From NCBI GenBank assembly GCA_025403435.1, contig CM046341.1, positions 25,259,725-25,323,724 on the forward strand: a stretch of DNA of 64,000 nucleotides, in the 5' to 3' direction. This DNA comes from Artocarpus heterophyllus. Its lineage: Eukaryota; Streptophyta; Magnoliopsida; Rosales; Moraceae. Every line of letters starts with the position of its first letter. Position 1 is the first letter of the stretch. Both the position numbers and the translations under genes were made by a program. The notes beneath the pieces are model-generated. The model worked only from the letters and a program-made list of their open reading frames with translations, made no database searches and had not been told where the DNA came from. Of this stretch, positions 10,701 through 22,745 are shown in pieces.

Positions 10701-10848
10701 CTTCATTAAGAGCGGGCATGTCACGGTGTGCAAGATCGCGTCAGAGGACAATTTAGTTGATCCATTTACGAAGACACTTACTGGGAGAGTCTTTGAGAGG
10801 CATGTGGAAGCTATGGGGATGCAAAATTTGCTGTATTTACTCACTTAA
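7760..10848 (+). pseudogene. copia A pol: protease, integrase, RT, RNase H; multiple stops
   Basis: Order of domains is typical of copia. The protease block at 7770-7815 reads DFG where the sister has the active DSG. Next come a GAG-pre-integrase zinc region (LWHLRLGHINLNRI ... CESC, about 8187-8310) and the integrase core with [20 protein letters not shown] and [10 protein letters not shown]. The RT (about 9360-9980) carries [19 protein letters not shown] and a YIDDI catalytic box. RNase H (10153-10848) has GYTDLDFQSC and YCDNSAAVANAKE. In-frame stops lie at 8500, 9061, 9979, 10063 and 10660; the final stop is 10846-10848. The product would copy and integrate the element, but this copy cannot encode it. 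Confidence 0.92.
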
Positions 10849-10850
10849 TG

Positions 10851-10862
10851 CAAGTGAGAGAT
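10851..10862 (+). other. Polypurine tract of copia A
   Basis: CAAGTGAGAGAT directly precedes the 3' LTR. Sister elements have the purer AAGTGGGAGAT form on the minus strand. Confidence 0.75.
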
Positions 10863-12895
10863 TGTTAGACATGTATGCCCTAAGGAGTAAAAGTGTAATA
10901 CGTTTTTGGAGACATTTTTATCAATAAAGAATTTATTCATTTATATATACCAATTCTTGTCCTCTTTATGTTCATATTTGTTGAATGTATGATAAGCAAA
11001 CAGTAGTCTGAGACTGTCAGTCTAAACCTTAAGAATTGGGCATATGATGGACTGATTATGCAGAAGACATGATTCTTAAGGTGGCGGTCTAAAACATATG
11101 ATCTGCAATCGAGGAAATAAAGTTGGGCACTTTATTCATGTAAAGATTGTTATGTTGTCTATATCCCTTTTGGGAGATGGTTTGTCTTGACCATCGGAGT
11201 TAGACTCCGTGAATAGAAACATTGGCGCGTTGTCATAGGTGACGATGTGTTGGATCGGGACATAAAGTGAATTGATTTGGATTAATAATTCTGTCTCTGC
11301 AAATTGATTCACTTTAGATAGTCATTTGTATTGTATCTTAATCCTAAGATGAATAATGGGCTCGTTGTCTCGACTTGTGTCTTTTGATGTGCCAAAGGAT
11401 GACACCCACATCTCAATAGTGGTATGCATACCGGTACGTTGGAGGCATGACTCTTGATAGCGTAGACTTGTTATTCATAGATATGGAATTCATAGCTCCT
11501 CTTTAGGAGTAATGATATCCTCTTATTTGCGTTGTCCTGTAATTGGAAAACTGGAGCACTCAACCATTTGGATACATAGGTGTAACCGAATGGTATATTA
11601 TCTTTGGATGGCAAGTTTTCTAATGGTAAGACAATGGAACGTAAGATAAAAATAATCGGGAAGGTAAGACAGAACTTGTCCTTAAGCCGATTATGGATGA
11701 TCATATAGGGATGCGATACACTATGATATGTCATGGAGACTTAGCTACACGAGCTTTGTAATTCTATAAAGTTTGAGAGTGCAGCTCCAAGCTTTTAGTG
11801 GAGTAGCGTTGGAGTTGATAATTGTGAAATGTATATATGGGATATTGGGTTTCATAATCATCATGAGCTTGAAATTTATAGGTCCATTTTGGTCCCCTTT
11901 GCTAGCTCACAAAATCCTGTAACGACACGGCGTGGTTTTCCAATAATTGGTTACTTATGTCAGATTTATCAGATTGGTTTAAAATTTGTAAGAATCAAAT
12001 GATTTATGTCTGTTTATCGATTGAATTAATTTTGTAAGAAATTAGTTCAAGATAAACTTGTTGAATTATTGCGATCAGATAATTCTTGTCTGTTTATCGG
12101 TTGTTTTAATTTTGGACAAATTAGAGCAAGATAAACTTGTAGAATTATTGTAATTGATTTATTTTCTTAGAGATTATCTTGATAAAGTTTGTTTTGATCA
12201 GATATCTTCTCTATTGGGTTATTTGAATAAAAACTAAGACTTTATCCTTTAGAATCTCGGGTAGAAAATAAAAGATTCGCAGAGATTTTTTCTCGGGAGT
12301 TTGACCTATCGAATGACGTGGTCGGCCTGCCGAACTTACCTGTTCGGCCTGTCGATCAGAATGTTTGGCCTGTCGATCAACGGGAGATAAGATTACACGT
12401 TTTCACGCTGATCTTATCAGATATTGATCCGAACTTGATTCTGTTTTGAGTTTTTGAGACCTAATCTGATACGGACTGGCCCCAGGACCAATAGCTATAA
12501 AAAGGGAGTGAGTCTTATGATTTACTCAGATCAATTTGAGAGATTAAGAGTGATACTCTTCTAGTGAGCATCTGAAAACCCCCTGAGAGCTTTTGTTCAC
12601 AAATCACGAACACTAGCTTTGGGTTCTCTCTATTGGTTGGAAGGACAGTAACCGGTGGAAGAGCTGTACGTGTGAGCTCACACTCACTCTGGTTGTGGAT
12701 AGAGAATAGCAAAGAAGACCAGTTGGTTGAGGCTCTTCTGGAACGTTACTTCTCTACACAGGTTGCGGAGGTTCTTCGGCACACTGAGGTTAGTATGATC
12801 TATCTAATTTATACATATAACATGTCAAACTTGTGTTTTGGAAATTACTCTGATGGAAAATTTTTAAAATTCTGCTGCGCACTTTGTTTCCAACA
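10863..12895 (+). repeat. 3' LTR of copia A
   Basis: 2033-bp LTR, TGTTAG to CAACA, followed by GATAG. Its motif array at 12300-12379 has four units against three in the 5' LTR, and its TATA box is at 12496-12502. Confidence 0.93.
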
Positions 12896-12900
12896 GATAG

Positions 12901-14663
12901 TCCCCTAGCCTCAATGCTTATTGTCTTTGGCACCGCAATTGCTTCCGTACTGGACAAGTACTTGGAGCAAAATTCAACTGATTCCTCAGCTATGTAACTT
13001 TCCACAATACATCCCTCTAGCCTATTTCGATTCTTCACATAGCCCTTCAAAACCTTCCTATATCTATCAAATGGGTACATCCAACTCAAATACACCGGTC
13101 TGTATAACTTAACTACACGTACTAAGTGCATCGTTAGATGAATCATGATGTCAAAAAATGCTAGTGGAAAATACTTCTCAAGCATGCATAAGGTTTGCAC
13201 TAACTTCGATTATAGTGAATCTAGCATAAGTGGATCAATTACCTTAAAGCATATTGCATTAAAGAACAAGCACAACTTGGTAATTGCAAATCTCACATCT
13301 TTTGTTAGAATTTCCCGCAAAGCAAGTGGTAGTAATTGTTGCATCAACACATGATAGTCGTGTATTTTCATGCCAATAGGTTTCAAATCCTTCACCAACA
13401 CCAACTTTTTAAAGTTTGAAGAATAGCTGTTTGGCACTTTCAACAAAGTAAGCCATTCACAAACCTTTCTCTCTTGATAACGTGTGCTTCGTTGGAGGTA
13501 AGTAAGTGCAGTTCCCTCTTTTCTCAAGAAACAAATTAAGCCTAATCTTCATTTCTATAATATCCAACCATGCTTTTTCACCATCCTTAGTCTTGCTCGA
13601 AATGTCAAGCAGTATGTCGACGATGGCTTCACAAATGTTTTTCTCAATATGCATAACATCCAAGCAATGACAAGCAAAAAGTATCTTCCAGTATGGAAGA
13701 TCGAAAAAGATTGATCTTTTTTTCTATGGTCCATCTATCAACGGCTCGTCCTTACCTCGCTTTCTCTTCCCGAATACCACTTTTTTATGTTTTACCATTT
13801 CAAATATTTGTTCACCTGTCAAAGGCTGAGGTGGATCTCTTTCTTCGCTATTGCCACCAAAGGCTTTCTTCGCTGGTTTTTATTCTATGACTAAGAAAAA
13901 TGACTTTTTTTACCATTCTCCAACTGTTTGTGAGACGATTCTTTAATACAAATAGGACAACTAATAGAACTCTTCACCGAATAACTAGACAAAATGCCAT
14001 ATGTGGGGAAGTTGTTAATTGTCCATATCAACATTGCATGGAGTGTGAACGTCTCTTCTCAGTAAGCATCTCTAACTTTAGCTCTAATTTCCCACAAGTT
14101 TTTTAGGTCATCAATTAACGGTGCCAAGAATACATCAATGTCATTGGCTAGTTGGTGAGGACCAGAAATCAATAGAGACAACATTAAAAACTTCCACTTC
14201 ATGCACATCTTTGGAGGAAGATTGTAGTTAACAAGTATTACGAGCCAAGTGCTATGCCTACTACTCATGTTATCATGTGCGTTCATTCCATACGTGGACA
14301 AAGTGAAGTGTATATTTCTTGGATCCACATTAAAGTCGGGATGATCGGCTTCAAAAGTCTTCTATTGTGGTGAATCTGCCAAATGTCTAAGCATACCATC
14401 ATCAACCAATTTGTCATGATGCCATGTTAAATTCTTGGCATGTTTTGGATTTCCGAAGAAATGCCTCAAGCGTGGTACTAGTGGAATGTGTATATTTCTT
14501 GGATCCATACTAAAGTCGGGATGATCGGCTTCAAAAGTCTTTTATTGTGGTAAATCCGCCAAATGTCTAAGCATACCATCATCGACCAATTTGTCATGAT
14601 GCCATGTTAAATTCTTGGCATGTATTGGATTTTCGAATAAACGCCTTAAACGTGGTACTAGTG
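12901..14663 (-). pseudogene. CACTA transposase TNPD-like, central part
   Basis: Minus-strand TNP2-family transposase core. From 14328 downward there is the block NMSSRHSTWLVILVNYNLPP then LLISGPHQLANDIDVFLAPL, the signature of the Transposase_21 (TNP2) domain. At 13457-13663 it reads LDVMHIEKNICEAIVDILLD-like sequence. At 13210-13527 there is a KPIGMKIHDYHVLMQQLLPL block, and at 12900-13200 a DUF4218 block (PVYLSWMYPFDRYRKVLKGY, then RLEGCIVESYIAEESVEFCS). Frames are broken several times, including stops at the same Trp codon in both copies of an internal duplication (14309-14668). In a working element this protein would cut the CACTA ends. Confidence 0.85.
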
Positions 14664-14668
14664 GAATG
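14309..14668 (-). repeat. 180-bp direct duplication inside the transposase gene
   Basis: Two adjacent 180-bp units, 14309-14488 and 14489-14668, with few differences. The length equals 60 codons and the duplication keeps the reading frame on the minus strand. Each unit encodes a HAKNLTWHHDKLVDDGMLRH block and carries a stop (TAG or TAA) where TNP2 proteins have Trp. Confidence 0.9.
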
Positions 14669-17600
14669 TGTAACGACCCAACCTACGTGGCCGCTACTTA
14701 ACTTCTTAAAAATACTTTTAATTAAATCTCAAAATTTTGCGGACCCATTTTTTTTAAAACAAGACCTTTAAAAGTTAACTTTACTAATTCTATTTTAAAA
14801 CTATGTTTACCTTTTTGTTGCAACAACTAATTAATTAGTAACATAGTGATAATTTCAAAACATATATAGTAACGAAATTTTAAAGTTATATACAAGGCTC
14901 ATGAGTCATAGTCATGAAAATAGTTATCAAAACATAAGCAAAAATCTAAATACGCAAGCTTCATTTCCCATATCTCCACTTTGATCGTCCGCCGCTTCGC
15001 CACCATCCATTAGGCATTACTGGCAGGTTGTTTACCTACAGTATGAATATTCTTGGATGAGCTTTCGCTCAACAAGTAGGAATAGTAAACTCGCAAAATG
15101 TTTAAAGTAGTATGTAATCATTTAAAATGCATGTATTGGCTAAGAATGCATGAACTGAATTATGTTCAGTTATGAACTTGTCCTATTATTAATCGGGCTT
15201 GGGTAGTCATATCGGTTACGCATGATCAACAGAATGTTAGGGTTTGCAAGGTCCCAACAACACCATGACCAATTATAATTTGTTACTTTTTTTTTAATGT
15301 GGAGCCTCCTCATAGGTCGAGAGGTTGGTATGACTCTCTTGGTTAATTCTTCATTAAAGTTTCACTAGTTATTTTAGTGAACATAAAATATGACATGGCA
15401 TATCATACTTAAAGTTTAACATGCTTGCAACATATTGAAAACCTTTATCTTGCAACATATTGAAAACCTTTATTTTTAAACTATTCGTATTGTAGGTGAG
15501 ATTTCTACTTACCTGTATCAGTGAAGTTGACTCCCCTATCAATTTTGAGTTCCTCTTTCTCTACTGAAATAAATCTATACAAACACCCATTACGAGTGTG
15601 TAAGAATTTCCTATTTTAGGCTATTAAATTTTAGCATAACCACAGGAATTTGATCATTTTGTTAGATCATAAATTTCCTTATCAACTAGTCATGGTTTCA
15701 CTATTCCTATTACAAGGATTATTTTTACTAAATCCTCATAATATTCAAACTTTTCCTTAATTGCCATTTGTTCGTATCCAAGTTGATAATTAATTAATTT
15801 CAAAACAATTAATTAATTATCATTGACGTTTAATCTGTGAGGCTTTAATGCACTAAATTAGTCGCTTCTTGAATTCATGATTCTTACCTTAAGTCCTAAT
15901 TGGGCTTATTTTAAATTCGTTTCATGGCCTCGCAATTGATTTTAAGTCCGTAAGCCCGAAAATGACATCATAATGTATTATAGATTCTACCGATAGACTA
16001 TGTTTTGGGTGGCATTTAAGACTGCAACGGGCGTTGGACCCCGTGCCTAACATTGTGGTATTAAAGCTCTATCATATTAGGTTTTTATGCTAGCTAAATT
16101 AGTGTTCAAATGAAAAACTATTAAACTTTATCTTTAAAATTCTTACCCGTTTAGCTTGAAACTTTAAATAAAAATTGCTCTATAAAATAATGCTCGAAAT
16201 TGTTCACTCACTAAATTTTGGGCCTATATAACCTCTCAAAAGTATCCTAATTTCTTGGTTTAGTTAAAAATTAAAATTTTAAAGCCACACGATCTTTGTT
16301 TGTAAAAACTGGTACAGGTGGAGTAGTTTTGGAAGATTTATGCGAAATTGTATATTTAAAACATTTTTTCTTTTTAAAGGTTTCTTCCTCATATAAGTCA
16401 CTTGTTTTTAAATGTGTGTTTAATAATTTTTCTTGTTTGTTCTAAAGTCCCAGTTACCATTTTTTTCCTTGACAAAATTGTTTTCTGGTTAAAACTTTGA
16501 AATTTTTTATCGTTTAAAAAGTTTTGACTGTTTTTATATGTCCAATTTTAAGTCTAATTTAGAAATGGATTTTCACAAAACTTTCTTCATGAAAGTTCTT
16601 TATTTTATTGCAAACTAAGACTTTTATGTTTAGTGAAAATTGTAGTTCGGTCTCAAAACGACCCGAAACTCTAAAACAGTTTTCTACATAAAAATGTAGT
16701 TTTTTGGACTGTTTTAGAAAACTTTCTATAATTGTATTTAAGAGGCAAATTTTGGAGAAAACTTCTTCATGAAAGTAATTCATCTCGTCAAAATTTAAAA
16801 CTTTTGTATTTAGTAAAATGTAAAATTCAGACCCAAAGCGGCCTGAAAATGGCAAAACAATTCTAGCAGTGCTGGAACTGTTTTGACAACTTTTACAAAC
16901 TGTTTTAAACCGTTTTAGAGGTTGATTTTAGACATTTTTGGGACTGTTTTAGGCAATCCCTAAAAACTATTCGATAGGCCTATTTAGAATCAAAATTACA
17001 TTTTTTTGCGGTCGTAATTTTTTGTTCAAAACGTCAAAACTAAATGTCTCATGCTCGGTAAAGTTTTAAAAATTGATTCTAAAGCCTCCGTCTACATGTT
17101 CAAAGTATGTGGAAAATTTTTCCACAAACTGAAACATGTAAAAACATAACTCTTGCATGCATATATTAACTACTTGCATGTCATATAAGCAGAAGCCACA
17201 CTTAACAACAAATAATTAATTATTACAACACATTTCCTCACACAATCATCAAATCTCTCATAAACTTGTAAACTTTATCTATAAGGGAATTTAAGGAAAA
17301 GCTTAGATTACTTATCCTTGATGACAACTCTTAGATGGGTGATCTTAAAACTTCTAGCTTCACTTTTTCTTCCTCTTGGATCAACACTAAAACAAACCTT
17401 AATCATATAAAAATCTAGCTTGTTTTGGCCTTCATATAAATGCGATCTTAGCAAAATGTTTCCTTTTCTTTGCTAGGGAAAATAGAAGGAAGAAAGGGTG
17501 CAAATATTACCTTAATCCCAATGTTCTAAAATATCCACTATGTTCTTCTTTTTCTTCTTGTTGGAGCTAGTTTTGAGTTATGACAAGGGTGGAGAAATGT

Positions 17601-18673
17601 TTGGAATATAGCTAGATCTTTTTTTTTTTTTTAAGTTTTTGGAGAGGAGCTTAGACAACAAAAATTTTCTCTTGGAGGCTTGGTTACTTGGTGGAGAGAA
17701 TGCAAGTAAGTAGAGGAATTTTTTTTTCTTCTCTTGGAGTGCACGGGTGAGGATGGTAAGAAAGAAGAGACAAGTGAAAAAAATCATGTATAATGGCTTG
17801 GGCTCTTTACTTATAGACTTAACTTAATTTAGTCTTTCTCTCTTAATCATGGTTAATTAACCCATAAGTGGCTTTGATAAATAAAAAAGGGGCTAATCTC
17901 CCCTTTATTGTGGTGCCTTTGTTAGGAGTGAGTGGAGTGTTAAGTTGAACTTTAATAATTGTAAAGGACAACCATCATTTGGGTGAAGCTTGATTTAAGG
18001 GGACTTTGTGCATTTCTTACAAATATCCTCTAAGCAGATAAATTTTATACTGTAATAATTAACTTAGCTGACAAGAGATTTTATTATCTAACTAATCCTT
18101 TCCTATTTTTCAAATACTATGACATGCTAATCACAGTATAAATCGATATCAATCAAAGTTTAATTGTGTATTGTTTTTGACTACATTAAGTCTAAAAATT
18201 TATTTTAGACTTAATAAAAATGTGAACATGACTATTTTAGTATCTGGGCTCAATAATGACAAAGTTTTTAACAATGTCACTATCCAAGTTTGTATAATAT
18301 TTTCTATCGATACAGTTATTCGCATAGCTCTGTTTTCAAATTGATTGGCAATTAAGGATCTAATTTGAGTTAGAGAATTTATCGGCACACTGCTAACTTA
18401 GTACTAACCTATAAATTCTCATAATTAAATTTCTCAAGTTCTGTACAGATAAATTTCTTCCGCTTTAGTTACGGTGAATTTATCAATCTCTTTATTAAAT
18501 TACAATAGTTAATTAATTTAACTATAGAATCTTTTATAGAATTTTTGGAATAGTCGTATGTTAATTTCATAAAGTCTTTAATCATGCATTTCATACACAA
18601 TGTTTCCAGGAAAATCCTTTATTTAAATAGGTAAATTATGCTATTTAATTCTAGGATTTTCTTGGTCATTATA
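14669..18673 (-). mobile_element. 4.0-kb LTR-like insertion, probably a solo LTR
   Basis: Insertion with 5-bp duplication GAATG at 14664-14668 and 18674-18678. Ends are TGTAACGACCC on the left and GGTCATTATA on the right, an imperfect inverted repeat differing by C-to-T/G-to-A type changes. The flanking transposase frame joins exactly after one duplication copy is removed. No gag or pol is seen. An open frame at 16559-16855 (minus) only reflects an internal duplication. End sequences resemble those of 45113-47303, which in its plus orientation also starts TATAATG and ends CGTGACA, so this copy is read on the minus strand. It could be a solo LTR of a Ty3/gypsy chromovirus; no internal region is available to prove it. 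Confidence 0.75.
16563..16900. repeat. Degenerate tandem duplication, period about 180 bp
   Basis: Two diverged copies aligned by CTTCTTCATGAAAGT (near 16581 and 16761), the following ACTTTTGTATTTAGT-like stretch, and ACCCGAAA / GGCCTGAAA. It lies inside the 4.0-kb insertion. Confidence 0.7.
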
Positions 18674-18678
18674 GAATG

Positions 18679-19409
18679 TACCTTAACACTTTCTTTGGCA
18701 CTCCATTCTTACCATCTTTTGGCTCTTTTTCTTTCTTGCACCTTGATTGTTGACAAACTAGAAAATAATTCTCGTCCTCATACTCATTCCTATATAGAAC
18801 ATGATCATTTTCACAAGCATGAATTTTCTCATACTCTATTCCCAAAGTGCTCAAAGTCTTCTTAGCCTCATTTATATTAGTTGGTAATTTATTACCCTCT
18901 GATAGAAGCCTTTCTAAAAATTTCAAAAGCTTTGTGAAACTAGAATTTGACCACCCATCCAATGCTTTCAAATTCCATACTCCAACTAAAGCAGACAATT
19001 TGGTGAAATTGGTACACCTCTCATACACGGGTGTCTCGGCATCTTTCATCATTGTCTCAAATAAATCCAGACGATGTAAGAAGTGTTCTTCCAAATCATT
19101 GACCATGTCAACCATATTGTCATGATCATTCATATTATCATCCACAATAGCTTCCTTTTCTTTACTTACTAAAGTTGGATTGAACTTAGACTTGCCATGA
19201 AAATGCCACATTTGATAACTAATAATTCTATTTCAAAATAAATGTCCTCTAATAACTGGAATTGGATGCAATCTATGGTTCCCACATTGAATACAAGGAC
19301 ACCGAGTTTTATCACTGTTGGCATAAGTTTTGGCAAAATCCAAGAACTCTTCCACATCATTCACATTTTCTCTAGACAATTGAAAATCCCACGTCCATTT
19401 TCTATCCAT
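18679..19409 (-). pseudogene. CACTA transposase TNPD-like, N-terminal part
   Basis: The ATG at 19407-19409 opens MDRKWTWDFQLSRENVNDVE followed by EFLDFAK and CPCIQCGN, the transposase-associated domain found at the start of TNP2 proteins. A break near 19212-19233 is followed by an open frame from 19211 that runs up to the insertion site: an acidic linker, a LEEHFLHRLDLFETMMKDAE block, and the ANTxLPxxxxEAKK-like stretch, ending just before the TSD. It is preceded by a probable 5' intron (19410-19800). Confidence 0.8.
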
Positions 19410-19800
19410 TTCATAGGTCCTAAATTGAAATAATAAATAGTAATTCAATTAAAAATAATTTAACAAATTACATATACCCATCATATTCTAATCATAAAAC
19501 AAAAACATTCACCCATCATAAAACAAATTACACATACTCATCATAAAACAAATTAATCATACCCATCCACAATATAATAAACACGGATTAAACAATAAAA
19601 TCACCAATTTATCAATCAATAATAAATAGCAATTCAATTAAAGATAATTTCACAAATTACACGTACCCATCATATGCTAATCATAAATCAAAAGCATTCA
19701 CCCATCATCATAAAAAAATTTAACCATACCCATCCACAATACAATAAACATGGATTAAACAACAAAATCAAAGCTAATTTATCAATTTTCAATAAAAACT
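19410..19800 (-). other. Probable 5'-UTR intron of the TNPD-like gene with internal duplication
   Basis: On the minus strand a donor (TTGTAAGT, near 19800) and an acceptor (TTTCAATTTAG, just before the ATG) bracket this AT-rich stretch. It contains two copies of about 189 bp starting near 19438 and 19627 (TAGTAATTCAATTAAA / TAGCAATTCAATTAAA, then ACCCATCATAT-CTAATCATAAA). Confidence 0.5.
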
Positions 19801-20187
19801 TACAATTAGGAAGGAGATTAAGGAGGGTGAAGGTGGAGAAGGATGGTAGCAGCAGTTCCGAAGGGGTTTGTGTACGTAGTTGAGAGCTGAGTTTCTGATT
19901 TGTGTCTGATTGTCGAGGTGGGAAAGAGATTTTAAGTCAGTTACCATGATAGTTTCTGTAACACCTGCCTATTTCATGTAACGAAATTATGTAATGATAG
20001 TAATGATGTTAAGTGCTATCGATATTTATTTATAATATTATTGTCACTAACCATTTATTTTAAGTTTTATGACAGGTGACGATCGCATGGAATTGATGTG
20101 CTCAAGTGTTCATGTTAATTACAATGTAAGTTTATTTATGATGCAATGATGACTTGAATGTTATGATGTATTGTATTTTAAGGATAG

Positions 20188-20312
20188 TTTGGTAGGCCGA
20201 ATAGCCTTTTAAGAATCGGCAGGCCGATGATAATAATCGGCAGGCCAAACCTCATGGAATCGGCAGGCCAAAGTTAAGAATCGACAGGCCGATGACAGCT
20301 GACGAGCAGTCA
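20188..20312 (+). repeat. CGGCAGGCCGA array 1 in the 3.1-kb insertion
   Basis: Five units of the type TCGGCAGGCCGA or TCGGCAGGCCAA, about 22 bp apart, all in the CAGGCC orientation. Confidence 0.8.
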
Positions 20313-22554
20313 GTAGAAATCTCTCCAAATTTATGATTGAGATGATTATGATGATTTGATGGTTTAATGTGATTAATTGACATATTTAAGGATTAATTAC
20401 TTCATTTAAGGAAAGGAATTGTTTGACTTTGCATTGATTGGTATTGTTTTAAATGGTTTCCTATTTTTAGAGAGCAAAACATGGTAAGTGATGAATGATT
20501 TGTTGACTTTCCCTTATCTCTCCTTCCTCCATGCCAATTAGCCATCATTTAATCAGAAAATTTCTGATAATAATGGTAAAGACAAGCATTCTCATGTACG
20601 TTACCTTTTTTTTTCCTTTTCACGATAATTCTCTCTCAGACGTTTCCTTTCTTTCTCACTCCCTCTCTTTTCCTCACGTTTTCTCCTCTCCTTCTTCTCC
20701 TTGTTTTCCTGAGAATATTTGAAAGAAAAATTGATAATTTCATTGGTTGAATTGAAGGAGTTTTGTGAAGAAATTTGTTTAAGGTAAGAATTTCTTTTGG
20801 TGTTTCTGAAATGCATTTCTTCTCCTTAATCCGACTGCCATAACTTTGTCTAGGTATTTTATTTTGTTCTAAAATTTTAATATGTTGTTCATGGATGTGT
20901 TATGTGAGGTTCCTCCAAATTTGACATTATTTCGATATTTCTATGACAAGTTATGAATTTTCTTCTCTCTGCCACCCATAGTAAATTAATGCTGTTTGGT
21001 TATGATGCACGAAAATGTGATTTGTGTTCAAGGGGTAAATGTGCTTTGTTTGCTACGAAATTTGGCTAGAATGTTCATGTATATGTTAAGTTATGAACTA
21101 GAAAGTTTGGTGATTATTTGATGAGTATTTTATGTATTATGAAATTTTTATTGAGACTAGGTCAAGAAATTGCTTTAACAGTGTTATTATTGGACTTTTG
21201 TATTATGTGATGTTTTGTATGTTTAAATGATTTTATTGATGATGAAATAATTTTATGATATTGTAATATATGTTAGTAAGTTGTTAGTATGAATTTTAGA
21301 GTTAAAATATATGTGTTTTAATTATTTGAAAATGATGAATTTATGTGACTCACTGTGTTAATGGCAGATTTCATGTTTGTTATGTATGACTTGTTTTAGA
21401 TACTTAATGTAATTTTTATGACTAAAGAAAAAATCATGATAATATGTTTATGTATTAATTTTACACCTGTCAAGTGTGGTGCCTAAAGTATGTGTGAATG
21501 TTGAGTTTTTAAGTCTTGAATCCATGTAGGTCAGTGAAGTGTTTTGTGTTGATGGGTGATGCGAATGCTTTAATATTGATGAAATGGTTATGAAATTTAT
21601 AATTTCATGAAAGGAAAGGATATGTTGGAATATGCAAATAGAATTTATTATGCGATGATGATTTTATAGTCTTATGAAAGTAAATGTTAATTGCAATTTT
21701 TAATGAATGTATGACATGAACACATTATGAAGAAGAGCACATCGAGACCGCGGCGTCGTCACCAACAATATTAAGGTTAAGTAAGCTAGCTAAAAAGTAA
21801 GTATATTCTCACCTGCAACATGATATGTTTTATAAGGTTTGAAATTATGTGCATAATGATAATTATTCTATGATAGATTTTATGATGGTTTCATTTAAAG
21901 TCTTCTTATAAAATATTTTGATGTTCATAAAGTTATGCATGTATGATGATGGCACATTCAAAGCATGAAAGTATGAATAAGTATATTTATGTATCACCTA
22001 AATAAGTGTTGCACACCAATGTTATAATATGTTATGATCTCATGTTTGGTTTAGGATTAGCTACCATTCTCCTTTCATGGCGGCGCGCCTACGATGATAA
22101 TTATGGTGCAACACTTGGGCCCTTAAGATAAAATGGAATAGGTTTTAATATGGTTAATGTAACGAAAGATATGTTCCTATGAAAACGTGCCTAGCGCACT
22201 ATTATGATGTAGGATGATGATGATGTTCATAAAATGTTTTAAGTTGTGAGATAATAATGTACTTACTAAGCTTTAGTTTATTCAAGTTTATATCATGTTG
22301 CAGATAAGGGTAAGAAGGTTATGGACTAGGCGGAGGGCATGGAAAGGCGTGTGAGCTACGCAAGATGAATTGTAACTGGAAGAACGCCATGGAAAGAAGC
22401 TTTATGAATAAACCGAGTTTTATAATTTGGATATGTTCATTTGACAAGTTTTTAAAGAGTTCTTGAACTATGTTTTGATATCTTATCTTATTCTCTTCAA
22501 GTATATGGTTTTCCGCATATAGTAGTATTGAAACTTGTCTTAAAACTAAAGTTT

Positions 22555-22745
22555 TTGACTCGGATGGCCTGCCGACCAGCGTTGTTAGGCATGCCGATGT
22601 AAGAATGTTCGGCCTACCAATCCCATTTTTTGGCTTGCCAAACTTAGAAAATTTTAAACCCAGTTTTGCAGAGCCTCGGGCAGCCTGTCGGTGGATGAAC
22701 ACCAACCTGCCGATCCAGTTTGGCCTGCCGAAGTAAAAGGTTCAG
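22555..22745 (-). repeat. CGGCCTGCCGA array 2 in the 3.1-kb insertion, opposite orientation
   Basis: About eight imperfect units in the GGCCTGCCGA orientation, 20 to 45 bp apart, ending with TTCAGCCTGCCGAACC. It lies about 350 bp from the right end. Confidence 0.75.

Larger units (their letters stand above)
3224..12895 (+). mobile_element. Ty1/copia LTR retrotransposon, full structure but defective (copia A)
   Basis: Complete copia layout on the plus strand: 5' LTR 3224-5221, degenerate tRNA-Met-type primer site 5223-5235, long leader, gag, pol in the order protease, integrase, RT, RNase H, polypurine tract 10851-10862, 3' LTR 10863-12895. Both LTRs run TGTTAG to CAACA. The direct repeat GATAG at 3219-3223 and 12896-12900 proves insertion as a unit into the CACTA transposase gene. 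The two LTRs differ at several per cent of positions by eye, so the insertion is not very recent. Domain order (integrase before RT) fixes the copia superfamily. The lineage may be Tork/Angela-like, which is a guess. Other copies of the same family lie at 35763-37762 and from 49182 to 64000. Confidence 0.95.

Noticed and set aside
16559..16855. 98-codon ORF with internal repeats in the 4.0-kb insertion
   Set aside because: The repeats reflect the 180-bp tandem duplication in AT-rich LTR-like DNA; no domain recognised.
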